DNA of 64,000 bases from Thalassospira lucentensis (GCF_001613805.1 NZ_LPVY01000020.1:62001-126000); one strand, 5' to 3'; positions 35,812 to 46,459 are shown, counted from the stretch's first letter. Notes: generated from the letters alone by a model not told the origin. Program-made: numbers and translations.

Positions 35812-37052
35812 GGTCCTTTCGCACCGCTAATCCGGATGCCGCCAACCCATCGTTCCCCGGTATAAAACGTCATGAAATTCCGGGTGCCGGAAAGGACTTC
35901 GTTGCCGGTCTCGCAAAGCGACAGGGTGCGGTCCGGCCAGGGCGTCTGGCTCGGGTCTTCGGGATAGGTGAAAAGCGGCATTTTCGCCCGGCCCATATCA
36001 ACAAGAACTTCCCAGAACATCAAATCGCCCAGAAACGGCAGCGGGTCGTAGGTCCGCATCAGGTGGCCAAAGATTTTGCCCGCCGTGATCGGGCCATGAT
36101 CCCGGATGATTTGCAGCGTCAGTTTCTGCGTCAGGCCAAGACCGCTTTCGGGATCGGGCAATTCACGCAAATGGCGATCAAGGGCCGCGATCATGCAGGG
36201 GATTGGCGATTGTCCGTTATCAATGATGGCGCGCAGCGCATCGGGGTTTGAGGCACGGATCGCGCGCCAGACCGCTTGACCGAATGTCAGCATGTCATCC
36301 GAAACCGGCGCACGGGCATTGTCCCAGCACCAGATCAGCAGTTCGGGCGAAAGCTGACCAAGGCCGATGAAACGCTCAACCCCCGGCACCCGATCCACGC
36401 AAATCAGATCAAGCCGCGTTCGCGGGCGGAGCGTTGCGATGAAATCAAGCAGGAAGGCCAGTATAAGCTGATCGTAGCTGTCATGTTCAAACCACAGCAC
36501 GACATGATCATAATCGCCCAATGTCGCCAGCCCGGCATACTCGCGTTGCAGACGGGAAAGCGCATCGGGAAAATCAATGCGATAGGACGATGCGATAAAA
36601 CGTGAGCGCGTTTCGATAAAGTCGGGCAGGGGCACATCGGGCACCGGTCCCTGACAGAACGGATCGGAAAATTCCATGAACGGGCCAGCAAAACCGGCCA
36701 GTTCAAGGCCATGCCTGATGTCCGAGCCACAGCGCAGATGCAGGGTTTGCGGGGTATCAAGCGTTGGCAGATGCCCCGATGCAATCTGGCGCTGATGTTC
36801 GGTAATCCGGTCGATATGGGATTTCAGTTTCGGCCAGCTGGCAAAGCCGTTTTCGCGCGCGATGACAAGCTGGCTATCGGCCAGTTGCAGATCATCAATG
36901 CTTTTGCCGGGCAGGTGGGCCGCAATCCGGGTTTGGGCATCTGCCTGCTGATTACGGGCGGATTTCAGAAGTTCCTTGGCGCGCTTGCGCTGCTGCTCAA
37001 GGTTAAGGCGGCCGTCAAATATTCCGGATTTCGATGTGCGCGAAGCAGACAT
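35808..37052 (-). CDS. DUF1835 domain protein
   Basis: A 414-residue cytoplasmic protein. The N-terminal 80 residues (LEQQRKRAKELLKSAR, then LVIARENGFASWPKLKSHID) are the helical module often found before ankyrin repeats. From about residue 103 a DUF1835-type domain follows (LHLRCGSDIRHGLELAGFAGPFMEFSDPFCQGPVP) with VLWFEHDSYDQLILAFLL. Function unknown for the family. It was probably the convergent neighbour of the LysR gene before the island came in. Confidence 0.82.
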   Translation of the reverse strand: MSASRTSKSGIFDGRLNLEQQRKRAKELLKSARNQQADAQTRIAAHLPGKSIDDLQLADSQLVIARENGFASWPKLKSHIDRITEHQRQIASGHLPTLDTPQTLHLRCGSDIRHGLELAGFAGPFMEFSDPFCQGPVPDVPLPDFIETRSRFIASSYRIDFPDALSRLQREYAGLATLGDYDHVVLWFEHDSYDQLILAFLLDFIATLRPRTRLDLICVDRVPGVERFIGLGQLSPELLIWCWDNARAPVSDDMLTFGQAVWRAIRASNPDALRAIIDNGQSPIPCMIAALDRHLRELPDPESGLGLTQKLTLQIIRDHGPITAGKIFGHLMRTYDPLPFLGDLMFWEVLVDMGRAKMPLFTYPEDPSQTPWPDRTLSLCETGNEVLSGTRNFMTFYTGERWVGGIRISGAKGP

Positions 37053-37188
37053 ACGATTCCCCTGTGCTTAAGCCTGTGTCCGCCAGACAGGCAAGGAAAC
37101 CGTGTGGTTCATATGTCATCTAAGACCGGGCGCAGCCCTTTCCGCGGACGGGGTGCTTCGGGAAGCAGCCCCAGCATAGCATGCCCGG

Positions 37189-38685
37189 TCAGGGTTGGGG
37201 AAGCTGATCGACGATGACGACCTGGCTTTCGCAATCCATCAGTTTGGCAAGTTTTGATAAACGCTGTTCGACGACTTCACCATTCAGGGCCGCGAAATCC
37301 CTGTGCATCTGAAGCATGAGGACCTTGTCCTCAAGCACAAGCGCCGTACCGGGCAGGATGCCCTCGACCCCGCCTGAAAGCGTATGGCCAAGGCGGATGG
37401 CGTGACCGTAAAGGCGACCGATATTGCGCGTATCGTCGTCAAGCAACCGGTCACTGGATTCGTCACCCTTGAAATTACCGGTATAGCGCGAGCCGATGGT
37501 ATAGGCGAGGAACACCCGATCATGATGGTTCAGATCAAGATAGGGGTGATGCAGGATGCGGTTATAGCTCTGGATCGCCCGGTAATCGGGATGTTCGTTC
37601 CAGCCGACATCGCCGATGATGCAGGCAGCAAGGCGCAACCGGCCTAGATTTCCCGGTTGTTCGCGGAAGATCGGTGCCGACCAGCGATAAAGTTCCTCGC
37701 CATGCTGATGGAAACGTTCGCCGTCTTCGGCAAAGCTGAGACAGGCATCAAGCAACGGATCGCGTTCGCGCAATTCGTCGGGCAGGGCTTCATACATCCA
37801 GCCTTCGCGCAGGCCATGGCTGGAAAAGACGACTTCCTTGGCCTGCATGCGTTCAAGCAGCATGTTCATGACAAGGCCCGCATGCGGCAGGCTATCGATA
37901 CGACGTTTGGAAACACCGCCAACCTTGTCAAGCGACACACGGCTTTGCTGGGATATGATATGCGTCAGTTCGGCGATTTCGGCACGTGGCATGGTCAGAT
38001 TATGCACGACCGAAATCGGATAATTTTCCTGCGCGATATAAAGCTTGGCAATCGAACGCCACGAACCGCCAACCGCAATCAGCGGTTTGCCCGCACCTTC
38101 ATGCAGCCAGTCGACCGTATCAAGATGGGTTTTGACCTCTGCCTCAAGCCGGGCACGGTCTGCGCCGAATACCGCATGCAGGCGCATGGCGCCCAAGGGT
38201 ACGCTGACGCTTTTTTTGATCTCGCCTTCCTCAAGCAACACCAGTTCAAGCGACCCGCCACCGATATCCCCCATGATGCCGGTGGCACGACGATCACCGG
38301 AAATAATGCCAAAGGCCGAAAGACGGGCTTCTTCAAGCCCGTCAATCACCTTGACGGTCAATCCGGTTTCCGCATGCACGCGATCACAAAATGCCTGCCC
38401 GTCGCTGGCCGCACGGACGGCAGCGGTGGCAAGGATATCGACACGTGTGACCTTCATCGCACGCAACAGCCGGGCGAACCGCCGCAGGGCAGCGGTTGCC
38501 ATTTCAACGCCTTCGGGGTTCAGCCGTCCGGTATTTTCCGGATCACGGCCAAGGCCGCACATCACCTTTTCGTTGAAAATCGGGGCCGGTGCGCGTGTCA
38601 TGCCATCAAACACAACAAGACGCACCGAGTTCGAGCCAACATCAATGATGGCAATACGGTTGGAAACCCTTTGGTCAGTCAGCAT
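37189..38685 (-). CDS. ppx: Exopolyphosphatase / guanosine pentaphosphatase (Ppx/GppA)
   Basis: Degrades inorganic polyphosphate from the ends, or pppGpp. 498 residues. N-terminal ASKHA fold: IAIIDVGSNSVRLVVFDG; central GDIGGGSLELVLLEEG; catalytic Glu expected in the ATAAVR region. The C-terminal HD-like helical region is of the longer Ppx type. It is 33 bases downstream of ppk, so the polymer-making and polymer-breaking enzymes are co-transcribed. Confidence 0.9.
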   Translation of the reverse strand: MLTDQRVSNRIAIIDVGSNSVRLVVFDGMTRAPAPIFNEKVMCGLGRDPENTGRLNPEGVEMATAALRRFARLLRAMKVTRVDILATAAVRAASDGQAFCDRVHAETGLTVKVIDGLEEARLSAFGIISGDRRATGIMGDIGGGSLELVLLEEGEIKKSVSVPLGAMRLHAVFGADRARLEAEVKTHLDTVDWLHEGAGKPLIAVGGSWRSIAKLYIAQENYPISVVHNLTMPRAEIAELTHIISQQSRVSLDKVGGVSKRRIDSLPHAGLVMNMLLERMQAKEVVFSSHGLREGWMYEALPDELRERDPLLDACLSFAEDGERFHQHGEELYRWSAPIFREQPGNLGRLRLAACIIGDVGWNEHPDYRAIQSYNRILHHPYLDLNHHDRVFLAYTIGSRYTGNFKGDESSDRLLDDDTRNIGRLYGHAIRLGHTLSGGVEGILPGTALVLEDKVLMLQMHRDFAALNGEVVEQRLSKLAKLMDCESQVVIVDQLPQP

Positions 38686-38718
38686 GCGGTTGGTTGAACC
38701 TGTCTAGGTATGCACTCG

Positions 38719-40866
38719 TTAATCATCAAGCTGCAGCACGGGAACATTCGGATCTTCCTCGCTAAGCGCGCTGCCACGGCCTGAAAGTGACGGGTTGGTC
38801 ATGAAATACTGATGAGAGGAGAATGAATTTTCGTCTGCTTCGCACCGCTCATATGACCCGTCGGGCTGCAGGTACCAAGCCTGCGCCGTATCTTTCAGAT
38901 TTGCAATCATGATCTGTTCGACAATCTGGCGTTGGCAAGTGGGGTTTTCTACCGGAACCAGCGTTTCGACACGACGGTTAAGGTTGCGCGGCATCCAGTC
39001 GGCGGATGAAATAAACGCCTTGGCCTTGCGCGATGGCAGTTTCGCGCCGTTTGCAAAGACGACAATGCGCGAATGTTCAAGGAACCGACCGACGATGGAT
39101 TTAACGCGAATATTTTCTGACAAGCCCGGTACACCCGGCCGCAAACAGCAAATGCCGCGCACCACCAGTTCGATATGCACCCCGGCCTGGCTGGCACGAT
39201 AAAGCGCATCAATCACCACCGGATCGACAAGGCTGTTCATCTTGGCCCAGATGCCCGACGGTTTGCTCGCCTGACAATTTTCGATCTCGTGATCGATATG
39301 GGCAAGCAGGGTCGGGCGCAATGTATGCGGTGCAATGGCGATTTTCTCAAGCGAGCGCGGGGTGGCATAACCAGTCATGAAATTAAAGATACTGGCCGCG
39401 TCACGCCCCAATGCCGGATCGCACGAGAAGAACGAAATATCGGTATAGAATTTCGCGGTGATCGGGTGATAGTTGCCGGTCCCGAAATGCACATAGGTCC
39501 GAAGCCCGTGGCTTTCGCGCCGAACCACCAGCGACACCTTGGCATGCGTTTTCCAGTCAAGGAAACCATAAACCACCTGACAACCGGCACGCTCAAGATC
39601 CGCCGCCCAGCGCAGGTTGGCTTCCTCGTCAAAACGTGCCTTAAGCTCCACCATGGCCGTAACCGATTTGCCGGCTTCGGCGGCGGCAATCAGGGCCTTC
39701 ACAATCGGGCTGTTTTCCGATGTGCGATAAAGGGTCTGTTTGATCGTGACAACATCGGGATCACGTGCAGCCTGCAACAGGAACTGCACAACGACGTCGA
39801 AATCTTCGAACGGGTGATGAACGACGATGTCCTTTTTGCCAATCGCGGCAAAGCAATCACCGCCAAAGTCGCGCACCCGTTCGGGATAACGCGCGCCGTA
39901 TGGCGGGAACAGCAGATCATGATGCAGATCGGAATCGATCAGTTGTTTGACGTCAACAACACCCAGAAGGCCATCAACCTTGACGACTTCCTCAGGTGCG
40001 ACCGAAAGTTCATCGACCACGAAATCCAGAAGGTCTTCGGGCATCTTGGCATTGACTTTAAGCCGGATGATGCTGCCGCGGCGACGGCGTTTCAGCGCGG
40101 TCTTGAAAACGCGCACCAGATCTTCGGCTTCTTCTTCAATTTCAACGTCCGAGTCACGGATGACACGAAACAGGCCATGTTCGATCATGTCGAAACCGGG
40201 GAACAGCTTATCCAGATAAAGCACAATCGCCTGTTCCAGCGGAAGGTAGCGTTCGGTGCGGCCCGGCAGGCGCAGGAAACGGCCGATCTTCGGCGGCACC
40301 GGGATCAGGCCGCGCATGTTGTGACCATCCGCCGGGTCAAAAAGCTGCATGACAATCGCAAAGCCAAGGTTCGGAATGAACGGGAAGGGATGCGATGGAT
40401 CAATGGCAAGCGGTGTCAGCGTCGGGAAGATTTCGCGCATGAAATAGCCATCAAGCCATTTGCGGTCCGTCTGCGTCAGATCTTCCGGCCCGATCACGGA
40501 AATGCCGTGCTTTTCCATCTCGGTGCTAAGCTGCTGCCAGATGCGCTGCTGATCCTGCATCAACTGGTTGGCGTCGTATGTAATCGCACGAAGCTGCTCG
40601 GACGGGCTCATGCCATCCTGGCTGACCTTGGTCATGCCCGCGCGCAACTGCCCGACCAGCCCGGCAACGCGAACCATGTAAAATTCATCAAGGTTGCTGG
40701 CGGAAATCGACAGGAACCGCACACGTTCAAGCAACGGATGACGCTGATTTTGGGCCTCTTCAAGGACGCGACCGTTAAAGGCCAGCCACGAAAGTTCGCG
40801 GTTTATAAAGCGCTTGTCCGAATCAAGTGTGATTGCGCTTGATTGAATAACGGCGGCGTGGGTCAC
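38719..40866 (-). CDS. ppk: Polyphosphate kinase 1
   Basis: Makes polyphosphate from ATP, reversibly; membrane-associated. About 715 residues. It opens with [36 protein letters not shown]. The autophosphorylated His lies in the [11 protein letters not shown] region, and [16 protein letters not shown] is the conserved end block. GTG 40866 is chosen because AGGAGG precedes it by six bases; the frame extends to 40962 without a site. First gene of ppk-ppx, divergent to sixA. Confidence 0.95.
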   Translation of the reverse strand: MTHAAVIQSSAITLDSDKRFINRELSWLAFNGRVLEEAQNQRHPLLERVRFLSISASNLDEFYMVRVAGLVGQLRAGMTKVSQDGMSPSEQLRAITYDANQLMQDQQRIWQQLSTEMEKHGISVIGPEDLTQTDRKWLDGYFMREIFPTLTPLAIDPSHPFPFIPNLGFAIVMQLFDPADGHNMRGLIPVPPKIGRFLRLPGRTERYLPLEQAIVLYLDKLFPGFDMIEHGLFRVIRDSDVEIEEEAEDLVRVFKTALKRRRRGSIIRLKVNAKMPEDLLDFVVDELSVAPEEVVKVDGLLGVVDVKQLIDSDLHHDLLFPPYGARYPERVRDFGGDCFAAIGKKDIVVHHPFEDFDVVVQFLLQAARDPDVVTIKQTLYRTSENSPIVKALIAAAEAGKSVTAMVELKARFDEEANLRWAADLERAGCQVVYGFLDWKTHAKVSLVVRRESHGLRTYVHFGTGNYHPITAKFYTDISFFSCDPALGRDAASIFNFMTGYATPRSLEKIAIAPHTLRPTLLAHIDHEIENCQASKPSGIWAKMNSLVDPVVIDALYRASQAGVHIELVVRGICCLRPGVPGLSENIRVKSIVGRFLEHSRIVVFANGAKLPSRKAKAFISSADWMPRNLNRRVETLVPVENPTCQRQIVEQIMIANLKDTAQAWYLQPDGSYERCEADENSFSSHQYFMTNPSLSGRGSALSEEDPNVPVLQLDD

Positions 40867-41060
40867 GCTATGCCTCCTGCGAAAGTGGGTTTGTGTCCTT
40901 GAAATAAGGCGACAGGTCCCGGTTGCGATTGGAGTATAGGATAACTGCTTGTCGGGGTGCAATTTTCTTAAATTTTTAAGTCAGTTTTTATGATGGCTTC
41001 ACAGCGCCCTATGTGACATGCAAAAGTCTGCCTTTCGCGAGATTACCGGATACCGATTTT

Positions 41061-41597
41061 ATGAAGACACTGCTCCTGCTCAGGCATGCAAAATCAAGCT
41101 GGACCGATCCATCCCGATCCGATCATGACCGGGAACTGAACCGGCGCGGTGAACAGGCGGCCCCGGTGATGGGGCGCTACCTGCAGGATCAGGGGCTGGT
41201 GCCCGATCTGATCTGGTGTTCGACCGCGGCACGTGCGGTGCAGACACTGACGTTGCTGGGGCGCGATTTTGCAAGCACGTCAGACGTGATCTATAACGAA
41301 GACCTCTATATGGCGAGCGAGAAGGTGTTGCTTGACAGCCTTGTCCAGACTCATGACGAAGCGCGTTGCGTGATGATGGTCGGCCATAATCCGGGGATGG
41401 AGGATTTCGCCGCACAACTGTTTGGCGATGGTGACGGCGAGGCGTTGTTGCAGATGAAGCGCAAATTTCCCACCTGCGGACTTTGCCAGTATGAATTTGA
41501 CGTTGATCACTGGGCGGATGTCCGCCCCGAAACCGGGCGTCTGATCCGCTTTGTAAAGGTCAAGGATTTGCAGGGCATCGGTGCGCCGCCAACCTGA
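41061..41597 (+). CDS. sixA: SixA-type phosphohistidine phosphatase
   Basis: Histidine phosphatase superfamily member of about 178 residues. The RHG-type catalytic motif LLLLRHAKSSWTDPS is at the N-terminus; DHDRELNRRGEQAAPVMGRYL follows, with the second catalytic His in VMMVGHNPGMEDFA. E. coli SixA dephosphorylates histidine phosphotransfer proteins such as NPr or ArcB. ATG 41061 gives the family start; the 16 codons before it are not conserved. Divergent to ppk. Confidence 0.9.
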   Translation: MKTLLLLRHAKSSWTDPSRSDHDRELNRRGEQAAPVMGRYLQDQGLVPDLIWCSTAARAVQTLTLLGRDFASTSDVIYNEDLYMASEKVLLDSLVQTHDEARCVMMVGHNPGMEDFAAQLFGDGDGEALLQMKRKFPTCGLCQYEFDVDHWADVRPETGRLIRFVKVKDLQGIGAPPT

Positions 41598-41843
41598 AAT
41601 TCCGGCCCGCAATGCTGACCATTGCGACGGGCACTTGACGGCAGGCGTTTGGCAGCGTTTTATACCGCAGAATTTCAAGCGCCGCGTCGCGCAAACAGAC
41701 AGATCACCCGATTTGATCGCCCCGAATTGACCGGGGTGGTCGGTTTGCGGTGCTTTTTTGTTTGACAGCGCGGTGCAGCCATGCACCTTTGCGCCAAATT
41801 TGCGGCCCGAAATACCAAGCATACAAAGCAACCTGGAAAGACC

Positions 41844-43631
41844 ATGCATCCTTATCGTTCACACAATTGTAATGCGTTGCGCGCCTCTGACGCCGATGCG
41901 GAAGTGCGCCTGTCCGGCTGGATCCACCGCAAGCGCGACCACGGCAACCTTCTGTTTGTCGATTTGCGCGACCATTACGGCATCACCCAGATCGTGATCG
42001 ACATTTCAAGCCCGCTTTTCGCGGTTCTTGAAAAGTCACGCGCCGAAAGTGTGATCACGGTGGATGGCAAGGTCGTCAAACGGACCGCCGAAACCGTCAA
42101 CCCGAACCTGCCGACCGGCGAGATCGAGGTTTACGCGTCCAATATCGAAGTCCAGTCGTCGGCCGACGTTCTGCCGATGCCGGTATTTGGCGATGCCGAA
42201 TATGGCGAGGAAATCCGCCTGCGTCACCGTTACCTTGACCTGCGTCGCGAAAGTGTTCATTCGAACATCGTTCTGCGTTCGCGTGTGATTTCGGCGATGC
42301 GTCAGAAAATGACCGCACAGGGCTTCCTTGAAATCCAGACCCCGATCCTGACGGCAAGCTCGCCGGAAGGCGCGCGTGACTTCCTGGTACCGTCGCGCAT
42401 GCATCCGGGCAAGTTCTATGCCCTGCCGCAGGCCCCCCAGCAGTTCAAACAGCTTCTGATGGTTTCGGGCTTTGACCGTTACTTCCAGATCGCACCGTGC
42501 TTCCGCGATGAAGACGCCCGTGCCGACCGTTCGCCGGGCGAGTTTTATCAGCTCGACTTCGAGATGGCCTTTGCCACCCAGGACGACGTGTTTGACGCGA
42601 TCGAGCCGGTTCTTCATGACATCTTTGTCGAGTTCGGCGGTGGTCGTGACGTAACGCCGCTTCCGTTCCCGCGCATTCCGTTTGATGAATCGATGGCGAA
42701 ATACGGCTCGGACAAGCCCGACCTTCGCAACCCGATCATCCTGTCTGACGTGACCGAAGCCTTCCGTGGTTCGAATTTCGGCATCTTTGCCTCGAACATC
42801 GAAAAGGGTTCGGTGGTTCGCGCCATTCCGGCACCGGGGGCCGCAGGCCGCCCGCGCAGCTTCTTTGACAAGCTGAATGCCTGGGCACGCGAAGAAGGTG
42901 CGGCTGGTCTTGGTTACATCGTTTATGATGAAAACGGCGAAGCCAAAGGCCCGATTGCTAAGAACCTTGATGCCGAACGTATCGCGAAAATCAAGGAAGT
43001 CACCGGCGTTGCCAATGGCGATGCGGTCTTCTTTGCCTGTGACAAGGAACTGGCTGCTGCGAAATTTGCCGGCAAGTCGCGCGACAAGGTTTGCAATGAA
43101 CTGGGTCTTCGTGAAGACGGCATGTTCAAATTCTGCTGGATCGTTGATTTCCCGATGTACGAGGAAGACGACGACGGCAAGATCGAATTCAGCCACAACC
43201 CGTTCTCGATGCCGCAAGGCGGTCTTGAGGCGCTTGAAAGCATGAACCCGCTTGATATCAAGGCATGGCAGTATGACATCGTCTGTAACGGTATCGAACT
43301 GTCGTCGGGGGCCATTCGTAACCACCGCCCGGACATCATGTATAAGGCGTTCGAGATTGCCGGTTATGGCAAGGACGTCGTTGATGACCGCTTTGGCGGC
43401 ATGATCAACGCGTTCAAATTCGGCGCTCCGCCGCACGGTGGTTCGGCCCCGGGTGTTGACCGTATCGTCATGCTTCTGGCTGACGAGCCGAACATTCGCG
43501 AAGTCATTGCCTTCCCGCTGAACCAGCAGGCGCAGGATCTGATGATGAATGCCCCGGCCGAGGTCGATGACCGTCAGCTCAAGGAACTCCACCTGCGTGT
43601 GCAGCTTCCGCCGAAAATCAAAAAAGACTGA
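41844..43631 (+). CDS. aspS: Aspartyl-tRNA synthetase
   Basis: Class II synthetase charging tRNA-Asp, possibly also tRNA-Asn as in many bacteria. About 595 residues. N-terminal OB fold: [26 protein letters not shown]. Motif 2: [34 protein letters not shown]. The bacterial GAD insertion lies near residues 285-420. Motif 3: [17 protein letters not shown] 41844 with GGAAAG upstream is the start. Monocistronic with a strong terminator. Confidence 0.97.
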   Translation: MHPYRSHNCNALRASDADAEVRLSGWIHRKRDHGNLLFVDLRDHYGITQIVIDISSPLFAVLEKSRAESVITVDGKVVKRTAETVNPNLPTGEIEVYASNIEVQSSADVLPMPVFGDAEYGEEIRLRHRYLDLRRESVHSNIVLRSRVISAMRQKMTAQGFLEIQTPILTASSPEGARDFLVPSRMHPGKFYALPQAPQQFKQLLMVSGFDRYFQIAPCFRDEDARADRSPGEFYQLDFEMAFATQDDVFDAIEPVLHDIFVEFGGGRDVTPLPFPRIPFDESMAKYGSDKPDLRNPIILSDVTEAFRGSNFGIFASNIEKGSVVRAIPAPGAAGRPRSFFDKLNAWAREEGAAGLGYIVYDENGEAKGPIAKNLDAERIAKIKEVTGVANGDAVFFACDKELAAAKFAGKSRDKVCNELGLREDGMFKFCWIVDFPMYEEDDDGKIEFSHNPFSMPQGGLEALESMNPLDIKAWQYDIVCNGIELSSGAIRNHRPDIMYKAFEIAGYGKDVVDDRFGGMINAFKFGAPPHGGSAPGVDRIVMLLADEPNIREVIAFPLNQQAQDLMMNAPAEVDDRQLKELHLRVQLPPKIKKD

Positions 43632-43648
43632 TTACTGTCTTTGACGCT

Positions 43649-43681
43649 AAAAAACGGCCCGGAAATTTCCGGGCCGTTTTT
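43649..43681 (+). terminator. Terminator of aspS
   Basis: A nearly uninterrupted inverted repeat centred on 43666/43667 (ACGGCCCGGAAA with TTTCCGGGCCGT), flanked by A and T runs. Confidence 0.93.
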
Positions 43682-43774
43682 GTTTGTCTATTGACCCTCG
43701 ATACTTACGTAATCTTAACCCGTCACAATCAACATTCACCGTGGAACAATTTATATCCTGCGGGGGATGGCGTT

Positions 43775-44695
43775 TTGAAAAAGATACTTGTGGTGGCGGC
43801 ACCGCTGGCACTGGCGGCGTGCGGTGGTCCGGTGGAACTTACGGTGGCCAAGCTGGCCGGCGATCTGATCAGCTATGTCACCACGGGCAAAAGCACCACG
43901 GATCATGCGGTCTCGGCTGTTGCCGAACGCGATTGCGCCCTGCATCGCCCGTTATTTGAAGAAGACGTCTGTCAGGATAACGTCCTGCTGGATGATGCCG
44001 TTGCCCTGGCCGAGCCGGGCGCACCATCGATCAAGCAGAAAATCCGCGACGCCGAACCCGCAATTTATGCCGTTAACGCGCCCGGCGAAGACTGGTCACA
44101 ACCCAAAGCCGGTGCCCGCACATCGGCCGTGATTGTCAAAACCGATCTGCCGCCGCGCCCGGTGATACATGACGCAGTGTCGCATGACGAAGCGACCGCT
44201 GCCCCGGTCGAAATCGCAAGCGCACAGGACCAGTTCACTCCCGACTATAACCGTACCCCGCTTCGCAACGAAGGCCCCCTTGACCCGCAGGGCGAGGCCG
44301 ATGCCGCCGTTGCCGGATATGTCGCCCCGCCAAAGCCGGTCGCACCGATTGCCGAAACCCAAACCGCCGCCCTGACCGATACCGGCATCATGACCGATGA
44401 GGTCAGCGTGATCGCGCCGGAATCCACTGCGCATGACAAGCTTGTTGCAGTGCCGCTTGCGGGGGACTATGTAGTATTGGCAAGCTTTGCCGATCAGTTG
44501 CGCGCGCAAAATGCCCTGTCGCTTTACAGTGAATATCAGCCGCGTCTGATCAGTGCGACGGTCAAGGGCCGCGAATATCTTCGTGTCGCGGTTGGTCCGC
44601 TTTCGCATGAGCATGCAAAAGATTTACGCCATCTTGCTGCCAAAAAGGGTGTCAAAGATCCCTGGATTGTCGAGATCGACGCCGCCGGAGAATAG
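43775..44695 (+). CDS. SPOR-domain lipoprotein
   Basis: About 306 residues. TTG 43775 is chosen: GGGGGA lies seven bases upstream, and the product then starts MKKILVVAAPLALAACGG, a lipoprotein signal with lipobox LAAC. The middle is Pro/Ala-rich and probably unstructured. The last 75 residues (GDYVVLASFADQLRAQNALSLY...REYLRVAVGPLSHEHAKDLRHLA) form a SPOR domain, which binds peptidoglycan denuded of stem peptides at the septum. Probably an envelope protein; two bases upstream of the EipB-like gene. Confidence 0.78.
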   Translation: MKKILVVAAPLALAACGGPVELTVAKLAGDLISYVTTGKSTTDHAVSAVAERDCALHRPLFEEDVCQDNVLLDDAVALAEPGAPSIKQKIRDAEPAIYAVNAPGEDWSQPKAGARTSAVIVKTDLPPRPVIHDAVSHDEATAAPVEIASAQDQFTPDYNRTPLRNEGPLDPQGEADAAVAGYVAPPKPVAPIAETQTAALTDTGIMTDEVSVIAPESTAHDKLVAVPLAGDYVVLASFADQLRAQNALSLYSEYQPRLISATVKGREYLRVAVGPLSHEHAKDLRHLAAKKGVKDPWIVEIDAAGE

Positions 44696-44697
44696 AT

Positions 44698-45591
44698 TTG
44701 CCAGTTATTACGGTTTGTCCTGAAAATCGACAGCGTTCCGTCTTCGGGGCGCTGATCTTTTGTGTTGCTCTGGCGGGATGTTCCGCGCAGGCGGGGCAAT
44801 CTTTTGCCGCCGGTCCCGCCGGTTTTGATCCGGCGCATGTGCGCAAGGCATCGGACACCCAGACGGAACTGGTTCCGCATATGGCGGAATATCGTTTTTC
44901 GATGGTCTCGTCGGATGTCGGCAGCTCTGTTGTCGGCGTGCGCGGTGCGCTGGGTTACCGGTTTGAAAAGGTCTGTGATGGCTGGATCACCGAGATGCAG
45001 CATCTGATGATCCTTCAGGGGGCAGAAGGGGGCGCGATCAATTCGGCCTATTCGATGACCCAGTGGGAAAGCTTTGACGGATCGAAATATCGCTTCCGCA
45101 TGCGCGATTATCTGGATGGTGTGCAGGTGGACGAGGTTGTCGGCGATGCGGTGCGCGACAAGGACAAGGTTCTTGTCACCTACGAAGTTCCGGTCGAAAT
45201 CACCGAAGAACTGCCGGCCGATACCATGTTCCCGACCCAGCATTCCGTGACCCTGCTGAAACGTGCGCTTCAGGGCGACAAATTTGCCAATGATCTGGTG
45301 TTTGACGGCAGTGGCGATACGCCGACCAACCGGATTGCCGCGGTGATTTCGGGCGCGAAACAGGCGCAAAACAATGCCGAGGATGCCGATAACATCGCAA
45401 GCCAGCCCTATCACAGTCTGAACCTGGCGTATTATCCGCTGGGCGAGGCTGAAAATGGCCCCTCGACCGAGATCGCGGTTGATTTCGGGGAAAACGGTGT
45501 CGCCCATGAACTGCGAATGAATTACGGCAGCTTCCGGGTGCGCGGTGATCTTGAGAAAGTGACACGCCTGCCAGCCCCCGAATGTGGCTAG
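44698..45591 (+). CDS. EipB family (DUF1849) cell-envelope integrity protein
   Basis: 297 residues. TTG start 44698, with GGAG in the end of the previous gene. A hydrophobic N-terminus (GALIFCVALAGCSAQA) has a possible lipobox. The DUF1849 body: HMAEYRFSMVSSDVGSSVVGVRGALGYRFEKVCDGWITEMQHLM and SFRVRGDLEKVTRLPAPECG at the end. The two conserved cysteines (CDGW and the terminal PECG) match those of the disulfide in Brucella EipB. EipB is periplasmic and supports envelope integrity. Paired with a SPOR lipoprotein here. Confidence 0.82.
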   Translation: MPVITVCPENRQRSVFGALIFCVALAGCSAQAGQSFAAGPAGFDPAHVRKASDTQTELVPHMAEYRFSMVSSDVGSSVVGVRGALGYRFEKVCDGWITEMQHLMILQGAEGGAINSAYSMTQWESFDGSKYRFRMRDYLDGVQVDEVVGDAVRDKDKVLVTYEVPVEITEELPADTMFPTQHSVTLLKRALQGDKFANDLVFDGSGDTPTNRIAAVISGAKQAQNNAEDADNIASQPYHSLNLAYYPLGEAENGPSTEIAVDFGENGVAHELRMNYGSFRVRGDLEKVTRLPAPECG

Positions 45592-45619
45592 GTCTGTTTC
45601 GGCTGTTTAAGAATAACGC

Positions 45620-45653
45620 AAAAAAGCCTGCCGGGTTTCCGACAGGCTTTTTT
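45620..45653. terminator. Bidirectional terminator after the EipB-like gene
   Basis: AAAAAGCCTG (45621-45630) pairs with CAGGCTTTTTT (45643-45653), with extra CGG/CCG pairs inside. It also serves the convergent ArsR gene. Confidence 0.88.
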
Positions 45654-45674
45654 GTGGGGGAAGTTCCATAAATC

Positions 45675-45992
45675 TTAGGCGGCGACGGCGCTGCTGTCGT
45701 CGCGGCAATACAGATCATAAAGTGTCTTGATGACGGTGACGGCTTCATCGCCTTGCAGCGAATAAAAGATCGTCTGTGCTTCGCGCCGGGTTTTTACCAG
45801 CTTGTCACGCCGCAGCCGTGCAAGATGCTGTGACAGGGCAGACTGGCTCAGCCCGACAATGCGTTCAAGTTCACCGACTGATTTCTCGCCTTCGTTCAGT
45901 TGGCAAAGAATCATAAGTCTGCTCTGATTGCTCATGGCCTTCAGAAGCGCGCTGGCTTGCTCGGCCTTTTTTTCGAGATGGTTAAGTTCCAT
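45675..45992 (-). CDS. ArsR-family regulator, BigR/SqrR-like
   Basis: A winged-helix regulator of about 105 residues. ATG 45992 has AGGGAG upstream; the longer frame is not needed. LLKAMSNQSRLMILCQLNEGEKSVGELERIVGLSQSALSQHLARLRRDKLVKTRREAQTIFYSL ends with LYDLYCRDD. The cysteines in MILCQL and DLYCRD sit where BigR and SqrR carry their persulfide-sensing pair, so it may respond to sulfide or persulfides. No sulfide genes are adjacent; targets may be elsewhere. Confidence 0.85.
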   Translation of the reverse strand: MELNHLEKKAEQASALLKAMSNQSRLMILCQLNEGEKSVGELERIVGLSQSALSQHLARLRRDKLVKTRREAQTIFYSLQGDEAVTVIKTLYDLYCRDDSSAVAA

Positions 45993-46459
45993 TTGGCTCC
46001 CTTTAGCCTGGCCATATTCGGCTTTTGTCCCAACTGGGGCATCGGGTGTATCACATTCGTGGTGATAATCTCCGATGGGATATCCCCGATTTTTTCCAAC
46101 CAACGAGGTCTTTGTGCCTCAAACCCATTAATGAAATTCAAGAATGGGAAGATTCCTATTCTCAAGTATAACATTAAACTGTCAAGACACTCTTTGTCTT
46201 GTGAACAGAGATTATGGCGATATTTCGTTCTGAGTCACCGAGTATACAATAGACAGTTCATGCGGTGATTTTGGACCAGTCATTCAAGTTCAAAACTTGC
46301 AGTCTTTGACTGATTTATGATGATCTAGAACAAGGCAGCGGATAACTTTGGCTGTCACGATGAAATAATAATAATCAGGATCGTGGTCAATAAGGCCAGT
46401 CAGCCTGTAAAGATTCGATATATCTGACATGCATCTATTCAGGAAGGTTTCCGGAAAAC
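45993..46459. other. Gap between the BigR-like and HDAC-like genes
   Basis: Nothing coding was found in this AT-rich stretch. It contains two dyads: an imperfect 22-base palindrome at 46141-46162 and a hairpin CAAGACA (46183-46189)/TGTCTTG (46195-46201). The length suggests promoters for both flanking genes. Confidence 0.5.
46141..46162. promoter_or_regulatory. Palindromic operator candidate near the BigR-like gene
   Basis: AGAAT-n-GGAA, two bases, TTCC-n-ATTCT: 18 of 22 positions are symmetric. The form suits an ArsR-type dimer. It lies 149 bases upstream of the regulator's start and about 300 upstream of the HDAC-like gene. Confidence 0.45.

Noticed and set aside
39175-40842. Long open frame (555 codons) on the + strand
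   Set aside because: It lies wholly antisense to ppk, whose protein matches a known family throughout. High-GC third positions open the opposite frame.
40967-41060. Pho box in the ppk/sixA gap
   Set aside because: Only loose CTGTCA-like fragments; no paired half-sites with proper spacing.
42036-43592. Long open frame (518 codons) on the minus strand
   Set aside because: Antisense shadow of aspS, with no family features.
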